From Eubacteriales bacterium (lineage in GTDB: Bacteria > Bacillota > Clostridia > Christensenellales > Aristaeellaceae), in contig JAQVQY010000003.1 in NCBI GenBank assembly GCA_028701335.1, positions 1-51,039 of the forward strand: a stretch of DNA of 51,039 nt, written 5' to 3'. The notes under the pieces were generated by a model that did no database searches, was not told the DNA's origin, and saw only the letters and a program-made list of their open reading frames with translations. The number at the start of each line of letters is the position of its first letter. Positions within the stretch are counted from its first letter, which is position 1. This document shows, piece by piece, positions 42,308 to 50,528 of the stretch. The translations under genes were made by a program, and so were the position numbers.

Positions 42308-43675
42308 TCAGATAACGCTGCGGTCCTTGAGTTCCGCCTGCATGGCCGCGACGCCTTCCGACGCGGTCTTGGCGCCGGTGATGATCTCAGTGGCGTGTTT
42401 GGCGACTATTTCCTTATAGGTTGCGGTATTCGCATTGCTCAGTTCCAGGGAGCCGTAAGGAAGGAATTCCATCGCTTCGGCAAAGCCGGGGTTAAGGGGT
42501 ACCAGGAACTCGAACTTGCGGCTGGTGGGCACCGGGGCGCCGTGGTCGTTCCCATGGGAGAGGCCGACTTCGGTCATCACCACTTTGCCGTCCACCATGT
42601 TGTAGTCATGGCCCTCAATGCCGATGGAAAGGAGCATACCGCCCTCCTGGGTGGCCATGTACTCCAGCGCCTTAAACGCGCCTTCGGGGTTTTTCGCGTT
42701 GATGGGGATCACCCAAATGGAAGGATCGCCGCGGGACAGCATGAAGTCACCCTTGCTGTTCTTAACCCCGCCCAGGGGCACCACGTTCACCACCTCGGGG
42801 TAGTTGTCGCCTGAACGGACATTGTACAGGCCAACCCAGGCTGCCCAGTCAACCACCAGCCCGGTGCTGCCGGCCATCATCTTATTGCGCATGTCTCCGG
42901 TGGTGTTGATGAGGGCGTCAGGGTCCATCAATCCCTCCGCGTACAGCTTGGCAAACCATTCCCACACCGGGATGGCAGCTTCGGTGGCGACCGGCACATA
43001 CAGGGAGCCGTCCTCGTTTTTCGCGAAGCCCATCTTCAGGTCCGCTGCGGCGAACCAGGGCTGCAGGTCGTGCAGGCCCGGGATATGGGTGTTAAAGGCG
43101 TAGAAGCCTTCGCCGCCCACTGCCTGAAGTTTCTTGAACAGCTCGTAATAGCCATCCAGCGTGGGCTCCACTTCGTCCAGATTTACGTCGGCCTTATCGG
43201 CGACGGCCTTGTTGACGGCGGGGAGCTTGTGCACCTCCGTCTTGTTGAAGCCGCCCCAGATGCGCCCGTCGATGGTGAGCTGCTCCCACTCCTCCGTGGG
43301 CACCACTTCCGGGTCGCCCAGGATGGGGGAGGCCTTCACCCAGTCGGTCAGGTCGGTGAGGATCCCGTCGACCTGCATGTCGTAGAGCTGCTGAAGGCTG
43401 ACATACAGCAGGTCGTATTGCTCGCCCGCGTTCAGCTTGTTCATCATGACTTCGCCGTAGTTTGCCGCCGGCTTTTCCATGATGACGGTGCCGTTGATGC
43501 CCTTGCCGAAAGCTTCGGCGAACAGCAGCATTTCCTCGTCATCCTTGCCGCCGGTTACGTTGGTCAGGATTTTGACTTCCCCGATATCCTCAGCGCCCGC
43601 CAGGGACGGGAGTGCCAAAAGACTTAGCATCAGGAACGCCAGCAGGATGGAAGAAAACCGTTTTCCAAGTCTCAT
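42308..43675 (-). CDS. Extracellular solute-binding protein (SBP_bac_1 type)
   Basis: This 455-residue exported protein has a signal peptide: MRLGKR, then a hydrophobic core, then Ala-Gly-Ala-Glu at about 26-29 with no Cys for a lipobox. The mature part has the cluster-D fold of carbohydrate-binding proteins. It begins with VKILTNVTGG and includes typical stretches such as WGGFNKTEV and AFKALEYMATQEG. It heads the five-gene uptake and hydrolysis operon, after a plausible promoter at 43726-43755. The lack of a lipobox is unusual for a monoderm. Confidence 0.92.
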   Translation of the reverse strand: MRLGKRFSSILLAFLMLSLLALPSLAGAEDIGEVKILTNVTGGKDDEEMLLFAEAFGKGINGTVIMEKPAANYGEVMMNKLNAGEQYDLLYVSLQQLYDMQVDGILTDLTDWVKASPILGDPEVVPTEEWEQLTIDGRIWGGFNKTEVHKLPAVNKAVADKADVNLDEVEPTLDGYYELFKKLQAVGGEGFYAFNTHIPGLHDLQPWFAAADLKMGFAKNEDGSLYVPVATEAAIPVWEWFAKLYAEGLMDPDALINTTGDMRNKMMAGSTGLVVDWAAWVGLYNVRSGDNYPEVVNVVPLGGVKNSKGDFMLSRGDPSIWVIPINAKNPEGAFKALEYMATQEGGMLLSIGIEGHDYNMVDGKVVMTEVGLSHGNDHGAPVPTSRKFEFLVPLNPGFAEAMEFLPYGSLELSNANTATYKEIVAKHATEIITGAKTASEGVAAMQAELKDRSVI

Positions 43676-43725
43676 GTGTTGCCTCCTTTATGTTGTTGCG
43701 TTGGAAAATAGGAACCCTGTCTCAA

Positions 43726-43755
43726 ATATAATGTACCACAATATGATGGCTGCAA
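43726..43755 (-). promoter_or_regulatory. Putative promoter of the solute-binding protein operon
   Basis: On the minus strand TTGCAG (43755-43750) and TTATAT (43731-43726) are 18 bases apart. It lies about 50 bases before the binding-protein start. Confidence 0.5.
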
Positions 43756-43917
43756 AACCTCGTTGATGGCATTGACTGGATGCGATGTAACAAAATTGCT
43801 CATAATCGGCAAAAAAGCAACAAACCGCTTGGGAACAAGGTGGAATTTGGAATTTCGCATCGCAGTTTTTCGGATTTGCCCGGTTTCCAGTGGCGGTCAG
43901 CGGCCCGCATCCCGCAC

Positions 43918-43946
43918 TTGACAGCGGGAGTTGCGCAATTTATACT
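43918..43946 (+). promoter_or_regulatory. Promoter of rpmH operon
   Basis: A perfect TTGACA (43918-43923) and TATACT (43941-43946) are separated by 17 bases, giving a leader of about 65 bases before rpmH. Confidence 0.8.
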
Positions 43947-44016
43947 ACAATGGTAATTATTCCGGTTGCATCGCTTCATGCGCATGCCCGGTCAGGAATG
44001 AAGGGGTGTATCACAA

Positions 44017-44151
44017 ATGTTACGAACGTACCAACCCAAGAAGCGCCAGCGCAGCAAGGAGCATGGCTTCCGGGCACGCATGTCTACCAGGAGCGGCCGC
44101 CGCGTGCTGGCTAACCGCCGTCGCAGGGGACGCAAGGTCCTGTCTGCCTGA
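44017..44151 (+). CDS. rpmH: 50S ribosomal protein L34
   Basis: This 44-residue strongly basic protein shows the classic L34 pattern: [20 protein letters not shown], a short Gly-Arg stretch, then a run of Arg and a C-terminal [16 protein letters not shown] lies upstream of the ATG. It belongs to the large ribosomal subunit. It is followed directly by rnpA, as in nearly all bacteria, and preceded by a strong promoter. dnaA, its usual upstream neighbour, is not adjacent. Confidence 0.97.
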   Translation: MLRTYQPKKRQRSKEHGFRARMSTRSGRRVLANRRRRGRKVLSA

Positions 44152-44241
44152 GAGCCACTTTCCGTATGCCCCGTTAACCCGCCCATGTGATGGCATACCT
44201 GTTGCAGGGGGCGGGTTTTACATGCGGAAAGGCGGATATGG

Positions 44242-44577
44242 ATGCAGCAGGCCCACAGGATCAGGAAACAAGGGCATTTCCGCTATGTCTACCGCAGGGG
44301 CAAGCGCGCTTCCGGCGCGCTGATGACCGCTTACTACGTCAAGGCCGGCAGGATCCAGGCGGGATTCTCGGTGAGCAAGAAGGTGGGCAACGCCGTCACC
44401 CGAAACCGGGTGAAACGCCGGATGCGGGAGAGCTTCAGGCTCATGATGCCGGGACTTAAGCGGGGCAACTACGTGTTTGCCGCGAGGGATCCGGCCGCGG
44501 GCGCCGACTACGGGGCGATCAGCCAGGAAATGGCGCGGCTTCTCACCAGGCTTGGCGCCGCCAGGGAAAATCCGTGA
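44242..44577 (+). CDS. rnpA: Ribonuclease P protein component
   Basis: This 111-residue basic protein is the protein cofactor of RNase P, which removes the 5' leader of tRNA precursors. It shows the family core: the start with [18 protein letters not shown], then the RNR motif in [30 protein letters not shown] precedes the ATG. The gene sits 90 bases after rpmH, and its stop overlaps yidD in the GTGA arrangement, as expected of this conserved operon. Confidence 0.96.
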   Translation: MQQAHRIRKQGHFRYVYRRGKRASGALMTAYYVKAGRIQAGFSVSKKVGNAVTRNRVKRRMRESFRLMMPGLKRGNYVFAARDPAAGADYGAISQEMARLLTRLGAARENP

Positions 44578-44813
44578 AACGACTGATGCTGGCCGCCATC
44601 CGTTTTTACCGCCGGGCCATCAGCCCCCACTTGCCGGACTCCTGCCGGTATTACCCGACCTGCTCTCAGTATGCCATGACCGCCATTGAGCGCTTCGGCG
44701 CCCTGCGCGGGGGATGGCTCGGACTCAAACGCATCCTTCGGTGCCATCCGTTCCACAAGGGGGGATATGACCCCGTGCCGGAATTGCCCGACGCAGTAAT
44801 AAGGAGGGACTAA
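44574..44813 (+). CDS. yidD: Membrane protein insertion efficiency factor YidD
   Basis: This 79-residue protein has the conserved features of the YidD family: an N-terminal amphipathic helix, FYRRAISP, then [12 protein letters not shown] with three Cys, and a C-terminal [14 protein letters not shown]. It helps the insertase YidC at the membrane. The GTG start at 44574 overlaps the rnpA stop. It is followed at once by yidC. Confidence 0.95.
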   Translation: MKRLMLAAIRFYRRAISPHLPDSCRYYPTCSQYAMTAIERFGALRGGWLGLKRILRCHPFHKGGYDPVPELPDAVIRRD

Positions 44814-44818
44814 CCTCA

Positions 44819-45877
44819 GTGGCAGCAATCACCAACGCGCTTCTAGCCGTCATCCAGTGGATCTATACCATCGTCCATAACCATGGCTGGTCCATCGTCA
44901 TCTTCACGATCCTCGTCCGCCTGATCATGGTGCCCCTTGATGTCCAGAGCCGCAAGGGCATGCGCAAGATGGCGAAAATCCAGCCGCAGATAAACGCCCT
45001 GCAGAAGAAATACGCCAACGACAAGGCGAAGCTTCAGCAAAAGCAGTCTGAACTGATGCGCAAGGAGCACTACAGCCCATTGTCGGGCTGCCTGCCCATG
45101 CTCATCCAGATGCCCATCCTTTTTGCCATGTTTGGCGCAATGCGCAATGTGGCCAATGAAAGGGTGGTGGAGCAAGTGTTCACCTTCCTTCAGGGGGAGA
45201 CGCCAATCTACGAGTCCTGGCTGTGGGTGAAGAATATCTTCATGCCCGACAGCCTGTTCGCCTCCATTGCGCCGGACCCCAATACCATCCAGGCAATCAC
45301 CAACGATGTCTGGCAAAAGGTATACGCCACGTTAAGCCAGGGGCAGATTGGCCTGATGATAGAGAATATCCAGGCGCAGGTGCCCACCTTTGCGGGCGCG
45401 CTCGACTTCTCAAGCGGGGAGAGCCTCAAGGCGGTGCTTCCGGACATCCTGACCGCCATGCGCGCCATGCCCACCTATGTGGCGCAGATCCAGCCGCTGC
45501 CGGGCTGGGCAAACGTCAACTTCTTCCTGTTCTCCATCACCGTATACCAGAATTTCAACGGACTGATGATTCTGCCGGTGATGGCGGGGGCCTCGCAGCT
45601 GTTGATGACAAAAATCAACCCGCAGATGTCCGGCCAGCCACAGCAACCGGCCGCCGGCGCTTCCGGCGCCCAGTCGCCTGGCATGGGCAACTTCATGAAG
45701 TACTTTTTCCCGCTGTTTTCCGTTTACATCTGCTTTACAAGCAACGCCGGCTTCGCGCTCTACTGGGTGACCAGCAACCTGGTCGCCACCGGGATGACTT
45801 TCCTTATCAACCGGTATTTTGACAGGAAGGAGCAGCAGGCTTCGGGCGTGATTCACCAGGAAGGGACAATTAAATGA
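44819..45877 (+). CDS. yidC: Membrane protein insertase YidC/OxaA
   Basis: This 352-residue member of the YidC/Oxa1/Alb3 insertase family has an N-terminal helix, then the conserved core VIFTILVRLIMVPLDVQSRKGMRKM and the cytoplasmic coiled hairpin. The PLSGCLPMLIQMPILFAMFGAMR segment and three later helices follow. The start is GTG 44819, with AAGGAGG upstream. No signal-peptide lipobox is visible, although many Gram-positive YidC1 proteins have one. The Gln/Ala/Pro-rich insertion near 273-287 lies before the last helices. The stop overlaps jag (ATGA). Confidence 0.95.
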   Translation: MAAITNALLAVIQWIYTIVHNHGWSIVIFTILVRLIMVPLDVQSRKGMRKMAKIQPQINALQKKYANDKAKLQQKQSELMRKEHYSPLSGCLPMLIQMPILFAMFGAMRNVANERVVEQVFTFLQGETPIYESWLWVKNIFMPDSLFASIAPDPNTIQAITNDVWQKVYATLSQGQIGLMIENIQAQVPTFAGALDFSSGESLKAVLPDILTAMRAMPTYVAQIQPLPGWANVNFFLFSITVYQNFNGLMILPVMAGASQLLMTKINPQMSGQPQQPAAGASGAQSPGMGNFMKYFFPLFSVYICFTSNAGFALYWVTSNLVATGMTFLINRYFDRKEQQASGVIHQEGTIK

Positions 45878-46842
45878 AATCTTACGAAGCAACCGGCCGT
45901 ACGGTCGAAGACGCGGTTTCCGCAGGCCTGGCCGCCAACGGCCTGTCCATTGGCGATGTGAGCGTAGAGATACTGGAAGAGGGCTCCAAAGGGCTGTTCG
46001 GCCTGTTTGGCAGCAGGGAGGCCAAGGTGCGCCTGACGCTCAAGGGCGGCGAGGAAACCATGGGCACCACCCACGAGCTGTTCAGGGACTCCCTCACTGG
46101 GAAAAGCGCTTCCAGGACCCAGCAGCCCCAGGCACAGGCGCAAGCCCCACGGGCGGAGACAAGGGAAGAACCTCAAATCAGCCAGGAAAAACCGTTGCGC
46201 CAGCGCAAACCCAGAAAACCGGTTGCGGAAAGCGCCGCTCCTGAGGCCCCGGCACCGGAGAAACCGGCCCGGACAAAGCGGCCGCCCCGCCCCGCGGCGC
46301 CGGCGGCACCCGCCGAGCTGGTGGAGCCCGCCCAGCAAGCGGAAGCCGGTACGCCCCAAGGCATCGCCCAGAAGTTCCTCCAGGATGTGACCGGGTTGAT
46401 GGGCGTTCCCGTGGCGGTACATGTTAAACGGGATGACGAAGGCAATGTGCTGGCCAGCATGCAGGGAGACACCCAGGGTATCCTGATTGGCCGACGGGGA
46501 GAGACGCTGGACGCGCTCCAGTACCTCACCAGCCTGATGGTCAACCACAAGCGGGAGGAGTATGTCCGGGTGAACCTGGACTCCGAGGGCTACCGCCAGC
46601 GCCGGGAGGATGCCTTGGTGCGCCTGGCAAACCGCATGGCCAACCGTGCCAAACGCACCGGACGCCGTGTGCGCATGGAGCCCATGAACCCCTATGAGCG
46701 CAGGATTCTGCACAGCGCCCTGCAATCGTTTCCGGGCATCGCCACCCATTCCGAGGGGGAGGACCCCAACCGGCGCGTGATCATCTCCCCGGTTATCGAC
46801 CAGGTTGATGGGCCAAATGATGAGGGGGAGGGAGAAGCCTGA
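45874..46842 (+). CDS. khpB: RNA-binding protein Jag (KhpB)
   Basis: This 322-residue protein has an N-terminal Jag_N domain (about 1-52, with FGLFGSREAKV), then an Ala/Pro/Glu-rich low-complexity linker of about 90 residues. A KH domain follows, with GRRGETLDALQYL near 210, and a C-terminal R3H domain with MEPMNPYERRILHSAL near 270-285. Jag/KhpB binds RNA and affects cell elongation and division in streptococci. The linker is longer than in many homologues. The gene overlaps yidC by four bases; a strong promoter for the next genes begins 9 bases after its stop. Confidence 0.93.
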   Translation: MKSYEATGRTVEDAVSAGLAANGLSIGDVSVEILEEGSKGLFGLFGSREAKVRLTLKGGEETMGTTHELFRDSLTGKSASRTQQPQAQAQAPRAETREEPQISQEKPLRQRKPRKPVAESAAPEAPAPEKPARTKRPPRPAAPAAPAELVEPAQQAEAGTPQGIAQKFLQDVTGLMGVPVAVHVKRDDEGNVLASMQGDTQGILIGRRGETLDALQYLTSLMVNHKREEYVRVNLDSEGYRQRREDALVRLANRMANRAKRTGRRVRMEPMNPYERRILHSALQSFPGIATHSEGEDPNRRVIISPVIDQVDGPNDEGEGEA

Positions 46843-46850
46843 AGAAAGGT

Positions 46851-46879
46851 TTGACAAGGCCCGGCTCTCTTTGTATAAT
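46851..46879 (+). promoter_or_regulatory. Perfect-consensus sigma-A promoter for DUF177-rpmF
   Basis: TTGACA at 46851-46856 and TATAAT at 46874-46879 match both consensus hexamers exactly with a 17-base spacer. It begins 9 bases after the jag stop codon. Confidence 0.9.
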
Positions 46880-46908
46880 ATCTTGCGTTCGCCCTGGGAG
46901 TGAGAGCC

Positions 46909-47439
46909 ATGCTGCTTGATGTATCCCAAGCCCTGCGTTCCCCGGGGGAAGCGTTCCCCTTCCGGCATGAGGAAAAGCTGCCGCCCCAGGAGGTGCTGGG
47001 TGAGGAAGTCCGCTTTGATGAGCCGGTGGTGTTGGAAGGCACTTACACCATGGCAGATGAGGCGCTTTTATTGAGGGGCACCCTGTATGCCACAGCCCGC
47101 GCCAGTTGTGCCAAGTGCTTAAAGCCTGTCGAGCATCCCATCGCGGTGGGTATTGAGGAGAGTCTCCTGCACACCCAGAACGCGAGGCTTGATGGCGGCA
47201 CGGAAGCCTGGGACGAACAATTCTCTTTTACCGGCTCCAAGGTGGAGATAAATCCCCTGGCGCTGACCCTTGCGATGCTGGCCCTGCCCATCCGCTTCCT
47301 GTGCGGGAAAGGATGCCAGGGGTTGCCCGAGGGCGCCCAAAGGGACGATGAACAAGACAGCCAGAAGGATCTGCCCCAAGCGCATCCTTTTTCGGCCCTG
47401 CAGCAGTTGCTGACAAAGGATAAGGATCAGGAGGTGTAA
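46909..47439 (+). CDS. DUF177 family protein (YceD type)
   Basis: This 176-residue protein has the DUF177/YceD features: an N-terminal beta-rich part, a CAKC pair in [12 protein letters not shown] (about 64-67), DEQFSF near 100, and a C-terminal CGKGCQGLP followed by an acidic tail. It is probably linked to large-subunit ribosome biogenesis, based on its near-universal pairing with rpmF. ATG 46909 is used with GGGAG eight bases upstream; an in-frame GTG at 46900 overlaps this site. The rpmF RBS lies at its stop codon. Confidence 0.92.
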   Translation: MLLDVSQALRSPGEAFPFRHEEKLPPQEVLGEEVRFDEPVVLEGTYTMADEALLLRGTLYATARASCAKCLKPVEHPIAVGIEESLLHTQNARLDGGTEAWDEQFSFTGSKVEINPLALTLAMLALPIRFLCGKGCQGLPEGAQRDDEQDSQKDLPQAHPFSALQQLLTKDKDQEV

Positions 47440-47441
47440 CC

Positions 47442-47636
47442 ATGGCCCTGCCAAAAGGCAAAGTATCCAAAGCGCGGGGGCGCAAACGCCGGACACATTA
47501 CAAGCTGTCCGCTCCTACGTTGATGTCCTGCCCCCAGTGCCACGAGATGAAGCTGACCCATCGGGTGTGCAAAAACTGCGGCACCTACAACGGCCGCCAG
47601 GTCATCGTCATGAAGGACGATAAGAAGAAGGCCTGA
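47442..47636 (+). CDS. rpmF: 50S ribosomal protein L32 (zinc-binding type)
   Basis: This 64-residue basic protein has the L32 sequence pattern, beginning [17 protein letters not shown]. It carries a zinc-ribbon with CPQC near 30-33 and CKNC near 43-46, so it is the zinc-containing C+ form. AGGAGGTG lies across the end of the DUF177 gene. It forms the usual two-gene unit with DUF177. Confidence 0.97.
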   Translation: MALPKGKVSKARGRKRRTHYKLSAPTLMSCPQCHEMKLTHRVCKNCGTYNGRQVIVMKDDKKKA

Positions 47637-47660
47637 AACCGGCCAGGTAATCCCCATTGA

Positions 47661-47870
47661 GGAAGAGGAGTACGCGGCTTAAACCCCAAAGAGAAGCGCG
47701 GCATGGCTGAGAACGCGCCGGGTGATAACTGCGGAAGGTCGCTTCCGAGGGAAGGCGGTAATCCGCCGGGGCGCGCCCCATACAGCGCAAGAGGCGGTGG
47801 AAACGCCGCGAAGCAAGGTGGTACCACGGGTCGCCCGTCCTTCAGGACGCGGCGCCCTTTGTTTATTTAG
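47661..47870 (+). ncRNA. T-box riboswitch (tRNA-Val) upstream of valS
   Basis: Stem I begins with GGAAG (47661-47665) pairing with CTTCC (47742-47746). The specifier loop has AGTA at 47669-47672 on the 5' side and GTC at 47738-47740 on the 3' side, and a second helix CGCGG/CTGCG lies above it. The T-box sequence TGGTACCA is at 47819-47826; its TGGT can pair with the ACCA end of tRNA. A GUC codon reads valine, which fits valS. No separate promoter was seen upstream, so the leader may be read through from the DUF177 promoter. Confidence 0.92.
47828..47869 (+). terminator. T-box terminator hairpin
   Basis: GGG, CGCC and CGTCC pair with GGACG, GGCG and CCC around a TTCA loop, with one bulged base on each side, followed by a T-rich run (TTTGTTTATTT). 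Uncharged tRNA-Val would favour the alternative antiterminator including the T-box. Confidence 0.85.
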
Positions 47871-47879
47871 GAGGAGAGC

Positions 47880-50528
47880 ATGTCGGAAAAGGCATTTGAA
47901 ATGGAGAAAACCTATAACCCCCAGGAGATTGAGCGGAAGACCTACGCCGCCTGGGAAGATTCCGGCGCTTTCATCGCCAGGCGGGATCCCGATAAAAAGC
48001 CATACTGCATCGTGATGCCGCCGCCCAATATCACCGGGCAGCTTCACATGGGCCACGCCTGGGACACTACCATGCAGGATATCCTGATCCGCCATCACCG
48101 GATGCTGGGGGATGCCACCCTGTGGCTGCCGGGCACTGATCACGCCTCCATCGCCACGGAGGCAAAAATAGTGGAGCAGCTGGAGAAGGAAGGCACCAGC
48201 AAGAAGGAGCTGGGGCGGGAGCGTTTTTTGGAGCGTGCCTGGCAGTGGAAGGAGAAGTACGGCGGGCAAATCACCCAGCAGTTGCGCCGCATGGGCGCCA
48301 GTTGTGACTGGAGCCGGGAACGCTTTACCATGGACGAGGGCTGTTCCCGGGCAGTCCGGGAGGTGTTTGTCAGGCTGTACGAAAAAGGGCTTATCTATCG
48401 GGGGGAGCGCATCATCAACTGGTGCCCGGTGTGCCGCACGGCCCTGTCCGATATCGAAGTAGAATATGAAGAAAAGCAGGCCCACCTGTATTTCATCCGC
48501 TACCCGGCTGAAGATGGCGGCGAAGGCCTGGTGGTGGCCACCACCCGGCCTGAAACGATGCTGGGGGACACCGGCGTTGCCGTGAATCCTGAGGACAGCC
48601 GCTACACCCGCCTGGTGGGGAAAAAGCTGCGCCTGCCGCTGACAGGCCGGGTGATTCCGGTGGTGGCGGACAGCTATGTGGAGATGGCATTTGGCACCGG
48701 GGCAGTCAAGATGACCCCGGCCCACGACCCCAATGACTTTGAAGTGGCGCAGCGCCACGGCCTGGAAATCCTCCGGGTGATGAACGATGATGGCAGTATG
48801 AATGAGGCAGCCGGAGCGGACTATAAGGGACTCTCTGGCCAGGAAGCCAGGGAAAAAGTCTTAACGGACCTTAAAGCCCAGGGGCTTCTGGTGAAGGTGC
48901 AGGACTACGCCCACAACGTGGGTGCCTGTTCACGCTGCTGTACAGGGGTGGAGCCGCTGATTTCCAAGCAGTGGTTTGTGCGGATGGAGCCCCTGGCCGA
49001 GCCTGCCATCAAGGCGGTGCGGGACGGAGACACCCGGTATATCCCGGAACGCTTTGCCAAGACCTATTTCAACTGGATGGAGAACATCAGGGACTGGTGC
49101 ATCAGCCGCCAGCTGTGGTGGGGCCACCGGATACCGGTGTGGTACTGCCAGAGCTGCGGCAGGATGATTGTGGCCAGTGAAACGCCGGACACCTGCCCGG
49201 ACTGCGCTTCTGGCAGGCTTCATCAGGATGAGGACGTGCTGGACACATGGTTCTCTTCGGCTCTTTGGCCATTCTCCACCCTGGGCTGGCCCGAAAAGAC
49301 GCCGGATCTGGACTATTTCTACCCCACCAGCGCGCTGGTAACGGGGTATGACATCATCTTCTTTTGGGTGGCGCGCATGATCTTCTCAGGAATTGAGTTC
49401 ATGGGTGAGACGCCCTTCGCCAGGGTACTCATCCACGGCCTGCTTCGGGATGAGCAGGGCCGGAAGATGTCAAAATCCCTGGGCAACGGCATCGATCCCC
49501 TGGAATTGATTGATGATTACGGCGCCGATGCCCTGCGCTTTTCCCTGGTGTTTGGCGTAAGCCCGGGCGCGGATTCCCGCTTCAACCGTGAGAAAACCGA
49601 GGCCGCACGCAACTTTGCCAACAAGGTCTGGAATGCCTCCCGCTTCGTGCTGATGAACCTTGAGGGGCCCCAACCGCTCAAGCTGGAGGGCTTGAGCGCG
49701 GCGGACAGGTGGATTCTCTCCCGGACGAACAAAGCCATCGCCCAGGTGACCCATCAGTTGGAAAGCGGTGACCTGATGCTGGCCGCCCAGAGCCTGTATG
49801 ACTTTGCCTGGGATGAGTTTTGCGACTGGTACATTGAACTGTCAAAGGGCGACCTGTTTGGCGGGGAAGCCAAGCGCCAGGACCAGGTACGGGGCGTACT
49901 GAGCCATGTGCTGTCAACGCTCTTAAGGCTCCTGCATCCTTTTATGCCCTACCTGACGGAAACCCTATATGCCCTCCTGCCGGCCTCCAAGGGAGAATCC
50001 TGCATGCTGGCGCCCTGGCCCCAGGTGAGCGAGGAATTTGACTTCCCGGAGTCGGAGGCGCACATGACCGGCATTATGGACATGATCCGCGCCATCCGGG
50101 CTTTAAGGCAGGAACTGAAGGTGCAGCCCGGCCAGCGCGCCAACCTGCATATCAAGGCTTCTGAGGGTTGGGCAGAGCCTGTCACGGCGGCGACCCATTA
50201 CCTTCAGCGCCTGGCCGGGGCAAAAGAAGTGGCGATCATTCCCCAGGACAAAACCCTGGATGAGAAAACCGTATCCGCCGTCTGTCCCGCGGGGGAGGTT
50301 TTGATTCCCCTGGGTGAGCTGGTGGACATTAAGCAGGAAGTAGCAAGGCTTGAAAAAGAAGCAGCCAACCTTCAGGAGGAAATCAAGCGGAGCGAAGGGA
50401 AGCTGAATAACCCTGGTTTTGTGGCCAAGGCACCGGAGCAGCTGGTACAGCAGGAGCGGGGCAAAATCGCCACCAACACAGAGATGCTTGACACCATCAC
50501 CCGGCGTATTGAGGAGCTGAAGGCGTGA
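47880..50528 (+). CDS. valS: Valyl-tRNA synthetase
   Basis: This 882-residue class Ia synthetase charges tRNA-Val. The HIGH motif is HMGH in PNITGQLHMGHAWD (about 45-60). The editing (CP1) domain has TTRPETMLGDTGVAV. The KMSKS motif in GRKMSKSLGN is near 525, and a C-terminal coiled coil of Glu/Lys-rich residues ends the protein. Length is typical. GGAGGAGA lies just before ATG 47880. It is controlled by the T-box upstream, and rsmH overlaps its stop codon. Confidence 0.97.
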   Translation: MSEKAFEMEKTYNPQEIERKTYAAWEDSGAFIARRDPDKKPYCIVMPPPNITGQLHMGHAWDTTMQDILIRHHRMLGDATLWLPGTDHASIATEAKIVEQLEKEGTSKKELGRERFLERAWQWKEKYGGQITQQLRRMGASCDWSRERFTMDEGCSRAVREVFVRLYEKGLIYRGERIINWCPVCRTALSDIEVEYEEKQAHLYFIRYPAEDGGEGLVVATTRPETMLGDTGVAVNPEDSRYTRLVGKKLRLPLTGRVIPVVADSYVEMAFGTGAVKMTPAHDPNDFEVAQRHGLEILRVMNDDGSMNEAAGADYKGLSGQEAREKVLTDLKAQGLLVKVQDYAHNVGACSRCCTGVEPLISKQWFVRMEPLAEPAIKAVRDGDTRYIPERFAKTYFNWMENIRDWCISRQLWWGHRIPVWYCQSCGRMIVASETPDTCPDCASGRLHQDEDVLDTWFSSALWPFSTLGWPEKTPDLDYFYPTSALVTGYDIIFFWVARMIFSGIEFMGETPFARVLIHGLLRDEQGRKMSKSLGNGIDPLELIDDYGADALRFSLVFGVSPGADSRFNREKTEAARNFANKVWNASRFVLMNLEGPQPLKLEGLSAADRWILSRTNKAIAQVTHQLESGDLMLAAQSLYDFAWDEFCDWYIELSKGDLFGGEAKRQDQVRGVLSHVLSTLLRLLHPFMPYLTETLYALLPASKGESCMLAPWPQVSEEFDFPESEAHMTGIMDMIRAIRALRQELKVQPGQRANLHIKASEGWAEPVTAATHYLQRLAGAKEVAIIPQDKTLDEKTVSAVCPAGEVLIPLGELVDIKQEVARLEKEAANLQEEIKRSEGKLNNPGFVAKAPEQLVQQERGKIATNTEMLDTITRRIEELKA

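Larger units (their letters stand above)
43676..44016. promoter_or_regulatory. Divergent region between sugar uptake operon and rpmH
   Basis: This 341-bp gap contains the promoter of the minus-strand operon and a strong plus-strand promoter for rpmH. I found no gene, tRNA or cluster of DnaA boxes (TTATCCACA-like) in it. It does not look like a replication origin. Confidence 0.6.

Noticed and set aside
43676..44016. Replication origin next to rpmH
   Set aside because: No dnaA gene and no cluster of DnaA boxes were found in the gap.
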